Positions 17,313 through 24,928 of a DNA stretch of 64,000 nucleotides are shown piece after piece. The notes beneath the pieces are model-generated. The model ran no database searches and was not told where the DNA came from. It worked only from the letters and a program-made list of their open reading frames with translations. The position numbers were made by a program, and so were the translations under genes. The stretch's first letter is position 1. Every line of letters begins with the position of its first letter. Source of the DNA: RYN-124 sp033851845 (GTDB lineage: Bacteria; Actinomycetota; Actinomycetes; Mycobacteriales; SCTD01); NCBI GenBank assembly GCA_033851845.1, contig JAWWOH010000083.1, positions 5,052 to 69,051 of the forward strand, written 5' to 3'.

Positions 17313-19295
17313 ATGACCATCAGCGATCCCGCGGCCCCCCACCTCGTAGTCGACGTAGACAGTGAGATGCGCGAGGCCGCGCAGGCGTTCTTCGCCATGA
17401 TGTCCTCAACTCCGGATGCCGTCTTCACCAAGAGCCTCGAAGGCACGATCCTGACCTGGAATCGCGGCGCTGAGCGCTTGTACGGCTACGTCGCCGACGA
17501 CGTCGTAGGACAACACGTCGGCCTGCTCGACCCGGACCCGTCTGGTGCAGATGTCGCCTCTCTGCTGCGACTGGTCGCGGGTGGCGACAGCGTCAGCGGC
17601 TACGAGACGACACGACGCAGGCGAGATGGCACGAACGTCGCCGTATCGCTGACGGTCTCGCCGCTGTTCGATGCTCGCGGCGGAATCGTCGCGGCGGCGG
17701 TGATCGGCCGCGACGTCAGCGATCGCTTGGCACTGGAGCGGCAGCTCGCGGTTCAGTCGACGCATGACGACATCACCGGCCTGCCGAACCGGGCGCTGCT
17801 CGCCGATCGGCTCGCGCAGGCGATGGCGCGATCCGTCCGCCGCAGTCGGCCGGTCGCCGTCGTCTTCGTCAACGTGGACCGGTTAAGGGATGTCAACTCG
17901 GCCCACGGCTACGTCGTCGGCGACCTCGTGCTCAGCGAGGTTGCCGCTCGGTTGCAGGCCACCATCGGCAAGGGTGACACGCTGGCGCGCTTCGGCGCCG
18001 ACGAGTTCGTCGTCATCAGCGAGGAGACGGGCACCGCCGACGCCAAGCCGCTGGCAAGAGGCATCGTCGACGCCCTGGCCCCGCCGATGCACGTGTCGGG
18101 GCTCGAACTGAGCATCACGGCCAGCGTCGGCATCGCCGTATCGCCACCCCTCCTCTCCGACCCCGAAACAACCCTGCGCTACGCGCAGACCGCGATGTAC
18201 GCCGCAAAGGCGGTCGGGCGCGGCCAGTGGCGCTTGTTCGACGCGTCGAGCGAACGACTGTGGAACGAGCGCAGCGACATGAATCGCGATCTCTCCAGCG
18301 CGCTTGCGGAGAACCTCCTTCAGGTGCACTACCAGCCGATCGTGGATCTCGCGACGGGCCACCTCCTTGGGATCGAAGCCCTGGTCCGCTGGGAGCACGG
18401 CGACCGCGGCTGGATCCCGCCCGCGTTGTTCGTTCCGCTCGCAGAGCACACCGGGCTGATCGCCGCCCTCGACGAATGGGTGCTGCTGCGAGCGTGCCGA
18501 GACGCTGCCGCTCTGCGCCGCGCCGGCCTCCTGCCCGAGACCGCCTACCTGGCCGTGAACGTGTCAGCGAGGAACGTCGACGATCCCGAGCTGTTCACTC
18601 GAGTCGGTGTCGCCGCCGAGACCACCGGATTGCCGCTGACCGCGCTTCAGCTGGAAGTCACGGAGACCGGGCTGCTTGCCGATGCGCGGTCGGCGCGTCG
18701 CGTCCTCAGTGCCCTGCGCCAGGCGGGGGTGGGAATCGCGTTGGACGACTTCGGTACGGGCTACTCCTCGTTGACCTATCTACGGCGGTTGCCCATCTCG
18801 ACCTTGAAAGTGGATCGCGAGTTCGTGCAGCACATTGCGATGCGGCCGGACGACCTCGCAGTTGCTACCGCGGTCGTCGACCTCGGTCGCGCCGTCAGCG
18901 TGCACACCGTCGCCGAGGGCGTCGAGACCGCGGAGCAGCTCGCCATCCTGCACCGAATGGGTTGCGCGGGCGGGCAGGGCTACTTCTGGGCCCCAGCGCT
19001 TCCGCTGGATGATCTGTCGACGCTCCTGCAAGCATCGGAGGGGTTCAAGGCGGCATCTGCCGCGCCTCCCCCCGGAAGGCGCCGAGGACGAGCTCTCGCG
19101 GTCACCAACGAGCACGGCCTGCACCGGATCGTGCAGCTTCACACTGCGGGTGCGTCGCTCGCGACGATCGCCGCTGCACTCAATGCCGAGCAGTTCCACA
19201 GTCCGGCGGGTCATCGCTGGCATCCGGCGAGCGTGGCCCGGGTCATCGTGGACATCGCCGCCGACGCCCGACGGAAGCGGTCCAGCGCGAGCTGA
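17313..19295 (+). CDS. PAS-GGDEF(degenerate)-EAL protein with C-terminal resolvase-like HTH
   Basis: A 660-residue cytoplasmic c-di-GMP protein. A PAS/PAC domain spans about 25-140 (ILTWNRGAERLYGY), followed by a cyclase domain whose signature is GADEF (228-232) instead of GGDEF. The second Gly normally contacts GTP, so cyclase activity is doubtful. The EAL domain starts at Glu355 and keeps VNVSARN, LEVTET, DDFGTG, LKVDREF, AEGVET and GQGYF, so phosphodiesterase activity is likely. Residues about 610-655 form a resolvase-like HTH (ATIAAALNAEQ...HPASVARVI), as in the protein at 9172-11529. GGGGG at about 17305 supports the ATG start. Confidence 0.9.
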   Translation: MTISDPAAPHLVVDVDSEMREAAQAFFAMMSSTPDAVFTKSLEGTILTWNRGAERLYGYVADDVVGQHVGLLDPDPSGADVASLLRLVAGGDSVSGYETTRRRRDGTNVAVSLTVSPLFDARGGIVAAAVIGRDVSDRLALERQLAVQSTHDDITGLPNRALLADRLAQAMARSVRRSRPVAVVFVNVDRLRDVNSAHGYVVGDLVLSEVAARLQATIGKGDTLARFGADEFVVISEETGTADAKPLARGIVDALAPPMHVSGLELSITASVGIAVSPPLLSDPETTLRYAQTAMYAAKAVGRGQWRLFDASSERLWNERSDMNRDLSSALAENLLQVHYQPIVDLATGHLLGIEALVRWEHGDRGWIPPALFVPLAEHTGLIAALDEWVLLRACRDAAALRRAGLLPETAYLAVNVSARNVDDPELFTRVGVAAETTGLPLTALQLEVTETGLLADARSARRVLSALRQAGVGIALDDFGTGYSSLTYLRRLPISTLKVDREFVQHIAMRPDDLAVATAVVDLGRAVSVHTVAEGVETAEQLAILHRMGCAGGQGYFWAPALPLDDLSTLLQASEGFKAASAAPPPGRRRGRALAVTNEHGLHRIVQLHTAGASLATIAAALNAEQFHSPAGHRWHPASVARVIVDIAADARRKRSSAS

Positions 19296-19339
19296 TCTGC
19301 GCGACGCGGCTCTGCGGCGGGCAGCGTCCGTCGAGACTA

Positions 19340-19349
19340 GTCACGTGAC
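19340..19349. promoter_or_regulatory. GTCACGTGAC palindrome
   Basis: A perfect 10-bp palindrome 45 nt after the preceding stop codon, in the 182-nt gap before the next GGDEF-EAL gene. It resembles the GTCANTTGAC sites at 14049-14086 at its outer GTCA/TGAC arms. A regulatory role is only a suggestion. Confidence 0.3.
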
Positions 19350-19477
19350 CTCGAATGGTGGGACGAGCTCCCGCAGTTACCCCGTTTCTGGCGCGATTCG
19401 TAACGTGCGGGTCTGGTGCGCCGAGGATGCAGAGGACACGAGCTGCGTGTCGTTCGCCCGGCCCGAGGGACTCCACG

Positions 19478-22153
19478 ATGACGATGCGCGCGCACCGCCC
19501 CTCTCACCCGGGCACCGGCATGACCGTTCGGCTCGTCGCGCTCGTCCTGCTCCCGGTCATGGTGATGTGCGCCTTCGCGGGCACGGTCGTTCTGTCCCGG
19601 CGCGCGACGGCGGCACAGGGCGTGGCAGTGGAGAACGGTCTCAACACCATCAGTCGACTGGTCGGCCTTCGCGATGCGCTGCAGGCACAGCAGGCCCTGC
19701 AGGCCATGACCGTTCGCCTGGCGCAATTGGGTGCAACGCCTGCCGTCGCATCCCAGTTCCTCGGCGTCGACCTGACGGCAGCTGTTGCCAAAGAGCGCGC
19801 CCGGGCAGCGGACGCGGTTCGCGCCCTGGGCAGCAGCTCACCGGTCAAGGCAGCCGACCTGCGCGTGCTGTTCCGTGACATCGACTCAGGTGTGGTTGTC
19901 GCTGCCGGCACACTTGCCCGGCTCAACGCGTACGAGAGCGCTGTGGACGCCGCCGTCGTGCATACCTTGACCGGTCTCGACCTCGCCGGTCGGGTAGCGA
20001 AGATCGATGCCCCGGTCGCGGCGCTGATCGGGGTCATCCGCGTGGAGGATTTCGCCACGGATCAGGGCATCGACCTCAGCGAGGTCTGGTTTCCCACCCC
20101 GGGCGCGTCGCAGACGACGTCAACAACGGTCTTTGCACGGCTCGCCGGCAGTACCGCCATCTACGACGCGACCGTGGCGGACCTGCGGAATCTCGGCGTT
20201 CCGCGGGTGCCCGCACTGCTGCAAGCGTTGGATGCGACCCCATCAATCCGTGCGTTCATGCAAGCTGTCGCGGCGGCGCTCGCCGGCGTGCGCCTTCCGC
20301 AGCCGGTTACAGCCGCAAGTGCGGTCCCCATCGCCGGGGTCTTCCGCGGCTTCCTGGCCAGGAGCGCTCTACTCCAGGAGATGGTCGCCGTCGCGGCGGC
20401 TGAGGTGCGCAAGGACGCGCGCCAGCTCGCCGACGATGGCCGCAACGGTTTCTTGATGTGGGGGTTCGGCACCGCCCTGCTCGCCCTCGTCTCGATCGCC
20501 ATCGCGCTGATGCTGGGTCGGTCGATCTCCAGACCGCTGAAGCAGTTGGCGGCCTACGCCCATGCGGTCAACGAGGGCGAGTTGGACGGCGCACCAGCAG
20601 TCCGCAGCAACCACGGACCGCGGGAGACACGATTGGCTTTCCGCGCGTTCGAGGACCTCGTGGCCAGCCTGCGGTTGCTCGACGCGAAGGCCAACGCTCT
20701 CGCGCACTGCGACTTCGACGCGCCGGTGCTCACGGCGGCACTACCGGGTCGGCTGGGCCAGTCGCTGGAAAGCTCCGTGACGGTGCTTTCGAACTCCATC
20801 ATCGAGCGGGACGAGCTGCAGGCCAACCTGAGCCATCAGGCCAACCACGACTCGCTGACCGGCCTCTACAACCGGCCCGCGGCGGTCGCCGGAATCCAGG
20901 ATGCGATCGACCGGGCCAGCCGGACGGGTGCCGCCACGGCGGTCCTCTTCGTGGACCTCGACGACTTCAAGCTGGTCAACGACCGGCACGGCCATGAGGT
21001 AGGCGACAGGGTGCTGAAGCAGGTCGCCACGCGTATGCAGCGCACCTTGCGCAGTGGCGACTTCGTGAGCCGCTTCGGTGGAGACGAGTTTGTCGTGGTC
21101 GCTCACTGCACCGACGTGGCCGCCGTGACCGAGCTCGGTCGCCGGCTCGTGGAGGTTATCGATGAGGAGATGCAGATCGGGACCGACCGGGTAGTGGTCG
21201 GTGCGTCGGTCGGGATCGCACTGAGCCTCGACGGACCCGAGGACCCTGTGGCGCTGATCGCCCGGGCCGACGCCGCGATGTACCGCGCGAAGCTGCATCG
21301 CGGCTCCGCCATCGAGCTGTTTGACGCCGACCTTCAAGCCGAGCTGCTTCGCCGCGTGGACGTCGAGGCCGCCCTCGCGGCAGCGCTGACCCAGGCGCAC
21401 GGTGGTGGACTGCGCCTGAACTACCAGCCGATCGTCGACGCAGCGACGGAGCGCCTGGTCGGTCTCGAGGCGCTCGTGCGCTGGGACCGCACGGGCCACG
21501 GGATTCTGCCGCCCGACGCCTTCATCCCGATCGCGGAGTCGACGGACCTGATCGTGGAGCTGGACTGCTGGGTACTCGATGAGGTGGTGAGACAGCTCGT
21601 TGTCTGGGGGGAAGACCCCGTCCTCGCGGACATTCCGGTGTCGGTCAACATCAGTGGACGACATCTTCTCAGCCGAACACTGCCCACGCACATCAGCAGC
21701 GCGCTGGCCCGGACCGGGGTCGAACCTGGGCGCATCATGGTGGAGATCACTGAAACCGTGGTGCTCGACGACCTACTGGCCGCGGCCGACGAGCTGGAGG
21801 CGGTGCGGGCCCTCGGGGTGAAGGTCGCGATCGACGACTTCGGGACCGGGCACACGTCGCTGGCGCATCTGCAGCAGCTCCCCATCGACACGATCAAGAT
21901 CGATCGGTCGTTCGTCAGCCAGCTTGATGCAAAGCGCGGACGGGCTCTTGTGCGGATGGTGACAGTGTTCGGAAGGTCGATGGACATCACCGTCGTCGCC
22001 GAGGGTGTGGAGACGAGCGCCGAGCTGTCGACACTGCAAGGGATGGGCGCGGATCACGTGCAGGGCTATCTGCTGAGCCGGCCGCTGGGCGCCGACGCGG
22101 TCGCGACCTGGGCAGCGCACGTCGCTGGGACGCCCAGGTCGAGCATTGCGTAG
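19478..22153 (+). CDS. Transmembrane HAMP-GGDEF-EAL cyclic-di-GMP receptor
   Basis: An 891-residue membrane sensor. TM1 is at about 15-40, a helical extracytoplasmic domain at about 40-325 (reminiscent of nitrate/nitrite-sensing NIT domains, unsure), TM2 at about 328-348, and a HAMP segment follows (SISRPLKQLAAYAHAVNEGEL). GGDEF at 534-538 is intact and EAL begins at Glu664 with VNISGRH, VEITET, DDFGTGH, IKIDRSF, AEGVET and VQGYL. ATG19478 was chosen because GAGGGA lies 7 nt upstream and it places the signal anchor correctly; an in-frame extension to 19355 has no ribosome site. It is the fifth GGDEF-EAL gene in 20 kb. Confidence 0.92.
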   Translation: MTMRAHRPSHPGTGMTVRLVALVLLPVMVMCAFAGTVVLSRRATAAQGVAVENGLNTISRLVGLRDALQAQQALQAMTVRLAQLGATPAVASQFLGVDLTAAVAKERARAADAVRALGSSSPVKAADLRVLFRDIDSGVVVAAGTLARLNAYESAVDAAVVHTLTGLDLAGRVAKIDAPVAALIGVIRVEDFATDQGIDLSEVWFPTPGASQTTSTTVFARLAGSTAIYDATVADLRNLGVPRVPALLQALDATPSIRAFMQAVAAALAGVRLPQPVTAASAVPIAGVFRGFLARSALLQEMVAVAAAEVRKDARQLADDGRNGFLMWGFGTALLALVSIAIALMLGRSISRPLKQLAAYAHAVNEGELDGAPAVRSNHGPRETRLAFRAFEDLVASLRLLDAKANALAHCDFDAPVLTAALPGRLGQSLESSVTVLSNSIIERDELQANLSHQANHDSLTGLYNRPAAVAGIQDAIDRASRTGAATAVLFVDLDDFKLVNDRHGHEVGDRVLKQVATRMQRTLRSGDFVSRFGGDEFVVVAHCTDVAAVTELGRRLVEVIDEEMQIGTDRVVVGASVGIALSLDGPEDPVALIARADAAMYRAKLHRGSAIELFDADLQAELLRRVDVEAALAAALTQAHGGGLRLNYQPIVDAATERLVGLEALVRWDRTGHGILPPDAFIPIAESTDLIVELDCWVLDEVVRQLVVWGEDPVLADIPVSVNISGRHLLSRTLPTHISSALARTGVEPGRIMVEITETVVLDDLLAAADELEAVRALGVKVAIDDFGTGHTSLAHLQQLPIDTIKIDRSFVSQLDAKRGRALVRMVTVFGRSMDITVVAEGVETSAELSTLQGMGADHVQGYLLSRPLGADAVATWAAHVAGTPRSSIA

Positions 22154-22298
22154 ACAGAACCGGCTCGGGGCAGGCGTGCGTTGAGGTGAACTCAACGGAG
22201 GCCACATCGCGGGGCGGCGTGGACGGGGGATGGTCGTGGTCGACCCGCGCGCAGAGTCTCCGGGGAGCAGAGGCGCAGCCTCGTCTCAAGGGGGAATC

Positions 22299-22622
22299 AT
22301 GTTTCGAACCAGGACAGCAGTTGCCGCGGGTATGTGCGCGTTCGCCCTCGTCGGAGCTGGGACCAACCTCGCGTACGCCGGCGAAGTCACGGGCCAGCCT
22401 GGCACGCCGGGTGTGGAGTTCTCAGGATCCGGCAACGCCACCGGGGCGCCACTGCACAGCAACTCGATCTGCTCCTACAACGGGCTCAACGACATGAACC
22501 CCGCCGAAGGCCCCATCGCCATCATCGTGCAGACACCTCACACCCAGGGCTCACCCGGTGACGCCGGCCACGGCACCTGTGCGGGTGGCAGCAACTGGCG
22601 ACGAGGCGTCGTCGTTCCGTAG
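22299..22622 (+). CDS. Small secreted protein
   Basis: A 107-residue protein with a clear Sec signal peptide (FRTRTAVAAGMCAFALVGAG, cleavage probably after AYA). The mature part of about 80 residues is Gly/Pro-rich with two cysteines (SICSYNGLND and GHGTCAGG) that could form a disulfide. AAGGGGGAA precedes the ATG. The NSICSYNGLND core resembles a group of short secreted actinobacterial proteins of unknown function. It follows the HAMP-GGDEF-EAL gene after 145 nt. Confidence 0.8.
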   Translation: MFRTRTAVAAGMCAFALVGAGTNLAYAGEVTGQPGTPGVEFSGSGNATGAPLHSNSICSYNGLNDMNPAEGPIAIIVQTPHTQGSPGDAGHGTCAGGSNWRRGVVVP

Positions 22623-22627
22623 CTGGC

Positions 22628-23590
22628 TCAGCCCGCGCGGACACGCACGTCGAGCAGCGCATAGACGAGGTCGACGACCAGGTTGCCGACGACAACGAAG
22701 AACGCCGCGAACATCACCGTGCCGAAGATGATCGGGAGATCACCCGTCTCCACGGCCTGCACCGCGGTCTGGCCGATGCCCTGCAGGCCGAACACCGCCT
22801 CGGTGACGATCGCGCCGCCGAGCAGCGATCCCAGGTCGATGCCGAGCAGCGTGACGACGGGCGTCAGCGCACTGCGCAGGCCGTGGCGAAGGACGACGCG
22901 ACGCTCGGACAGGCCCTTGGCCCGGGCGGTGCGGATGTAGTCCTCGCCCAGCACCTCCAGCAGTGACCCGCGAACCAGACGCGAGTACGACGCGGCGTAC
23001 GTGATGGCGAGTGTGACCCACGGCAGCAGCAAGTGCCGCGCCCAGCCGAACGGGTTGCTCGTCAGCGGCACGTAGCCGTTGCCGGGAAACAGGTGCCAGC
23101 CGTGAATCGTGAGCTGGAAGAAGAGCAGGTACAGCATGAGCAGCCCGACGACGAAGCTGGGCGCGGACAGGCCGGCCAGGGAGAAGACCGTCGCAGCCCG
23201 GTCCCGCACGCTGCGGGGCCGGGTGGCGGCGAGGATCCCTACCGGTATGCCGATGGCCAGCCACAGCACAGCTGACCCGACTGCCAGAGAGGCCGTCGCC
23301 GGCAGTCGAGTCAGCAATGTCTTGCGCACCGGCTCTGCGTTGCGGAAGCTGAAGCCGAGATCGCCGTGCAGCAGGCCGCCGGCGTACTTCTCGTACTGGA
23401 CGTAGACGGGCTTGTCGAGCCCGTAGCGCACCCGCGCCATCTGGATCTGCTGGGGTGTGGCGCCCTTGCCGACGAAGTTGGCGGCGGGGTCGCCCGGCGC
23501 GACGACGAAGAACAGCACGAACACCGCGACGCTGATGACGAACAGCACGACTGCTCCGGCGAGCAGGCGCCGGACGAGGAACGCCAGCAT
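22628..23590 (-). CDS. ABC transporter permease, OppB/DppB type
   Basis: A 320-residue inner-membrane permease of peptide/nickel-type importers, with six hydrophobic segments. The N-terminus MLAFLVRRLLAGAVVLF is diagnostic of the OppB/DppB family. The EAA loop that contacts the ATPase is present (YIRTARAKGLSERRVVLRHGLRSALTP), as is the family C-terminus (ALLDVRVRAG). A further 54 upstream residues in the same frame are out of family and were excluded. No partner permease, ATPase or binding-protein gene is adjacent. It either works with components elsewhere or is a remnant. Confidence 0.9.
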   Translation of the reverse strand: MLAFLVRRLLAGAVVLFVISVAVFVLFFVVAPGDPAANFVGKGATPQQIQMARVRYGLDKPVYVQYEKYAGGLLHGDLGFSFRNAEPVRKTLLTRLPATASLAVGSAVLWLAIGIPVGILAATRPRSVRDRAATVFSLAGLSAPSFVVGLLMLYLLFFQLTIHGWHLFPGNGYVPLTSNPFGWARHLLLPWVTLAITYAASYSRLVRGSLLEVLGEDYIRTARAKGLSERRVVLRHGLRSALTPVVTLLGIDLGSLLGGAIVTEAVFGLQGIGQTAVQAVETGDLPIIFGTVMFAAFFVVVGNLVVDLVYALLDVRVRAG

Positions 23591-23669
23591 GGGCGGAACG
23601 TAAGAGCGCGCCCTGGCGCGCGATACCACGATCGTGCGTCCGGCTGGATCGTTGCTGTCCCGTGATGCG

Positions 23670-23969
23670 CTAGGTACGGCGGAGGTAGTGGAGCCGCCAC
23701 AGCAGCTGGAAGTCCTCGCTACCGACCGGAGCCCGCATCCACTGCCAGACAAGGCGATCCGGGCCGATCTCGGACCACTCCATCCGCTGGGTCACCGCGT
23801 TGCCGTTGACAACGTCACGGCGTTCGAGCCGCATGACAGCGCTCTCCTCGAGCACCTTGCCGCCGAGGATTCGGCGGATCGTGTTGTGTCCGCGGCTGCC
23901 GTCGCTCGGGTCGGTCACGTCCCACCTTCCGACCCAGAAGTCGAAGTCAGTGGTCACGCGGTCGGGCAT
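23670..23969 (-). CDS. DUF1579-like small protein
   Basis: A 99-residue protein. The start, FDFWVGRWDVTDP, and the aromatic end, LVWQWMRAPVGS...LLWRLHYLRR, resemble the DUF1579/lipocalin-like group of about 150 residues, but the middle is shorter than usual. It begins 13 nt after the AraC-type gene on the same strand, so the two form an operon. Function unknown. Confidence 0.7.
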   Translation of the reverse strand: MPDRVTTDFDFWVGRWDVTDPSDGSRGHNTIRRILGGKVLEESAVMRLERRDVVNGNAVTQRMEWSEIGPDRLVWQWMRAPVGSEDFQLLWRLHYLRRT

Positions 23970-23982
23970 GAGGCTGCATCGC

Positions 23983-24783
23983 TCACGCAGCGAGCTCTGC
24001 GCGTGCGGCGGACGGCGTCAGTCCGAACTGCCGGTGAAAGGCGGTGGTCAGGTGGCTGTGGTTGGCGAAGCCGGTATCCCTCGCCAGTGCAGCGAGATCG
24101 GCGGACGGGTCGACGAGCACGTCCATCACGGCCCGCAGTCGCAGGCTCGTGCGGTAGCCGTGCAGCGACCAGCCGGTCGCCGCGCGGAAGCTGCGCGCCA
24201 GGTGGTACGGCGAGACGTTCAGCATCGCGGCGAGGTCGCCGAGCCGGTGCGCTCCGGCGTACTCGACGGAGAGCAGCTCCTTGGCCCGCTCGGCCAGGGC
24301 ACGCAGGTGGGGCGACGTCGAGGGCGAGCTCGCCTCCTGGGTGAGGCGCGGGGCAAGCGCCGTCGTGGCGAGCCCTATCGCTTGCTCCTCCAGCTCGAGT
24401 GGCTCGCTGCGTCCGGTTCGCAGTAGCGCCATGAAGCGACGGTGCCGCAGGAACATGCCGGGGGACGCGTCGGCGAGACCGCGCGTCGACGTCGGGGGAC
24501 CGAGCTGGTCGGCGAGCTCGGCCGAGAGGGCCAGGAACGAGCAGCTGTCACCGTCGTCCGCGATCCGCCGACGCCGGTACTCGTCCCCGGCGGCGTACAG
24601 GACGACGTGGTTGCGGGTCGTGACGAACTCGTCGGCGCCGGCCTGTCGGATCCGCACGGGGACGCGCGGGAAGACCACGTGCGGCTCGGGACCGATCCAG
24701 TTCACCCGGGACCACATCGCATCGTCCGGGTGGCAGCGGAACTCGCCGACCCGCACCGCGCCGAGGTCGACCGACGGCATCAC
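23983..24783 (-). CDS. AraC-family transcriptional regulator
   Basis: A 266-residue regulator. The N-terminal half is a cupin-like ligand domain. The C-terminal about 100 residues are the double HTH of the AraC/XylS family: LGDLAAMLNVSPYHLARSF, then ADLAALARDTGFANHSHLTTAFHRQFG split across two helices. It starts with GTG24783 or ATG24780. Divergent from the ceramidase-like gene with 145 nt between starts; the downstream DUF1579-like gene is the obvious co-transcribed partner. Confidence 0.92.
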   Translation of the reverse strand: MMPSVDLGAVRVGEFRCHPDDAMWSRVNWIGPEPHVVFPRVPVRIRQAGADEFVTTRNHVVLYAAGDEYRRRRIADDGDSCSFLALSAELADQLGPPTSTRGLADASPGMFLRHRRFMALLRTGRSEPLELEEQAIGLATTALAPRLTQEASSPSTSPHLRALAERAKELLSVEYAGAHRLGDLAAMLNVSPYHLARSFRAATGWSLHGYRTSLRLRAVMDVLVDPSADLAALARDTGFANHSHLTTAFHRQFGLTPSAARAELAA

Positions 24784-24928
24784 CGGCTCAGTGTCACACC
24801 GCGGCGGCGCCTCCCGCTGTCACGATCGTGCTGTTCGGTCCCCGGTGTCGCTTTCACCTCCCTGGCAGGCATGTCGCTTTCTGTGGAGAATCCACCGGTA
24901 CCAACCCCCAAAGCTGAGGTCGTGCCGC

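Noticed and set aside
24281..24928. N-terminal extension of the ceramidase-like protein by 216 residues
   Set aside because: It overlaps the AraC gene antisense and would bury the signal peptide.
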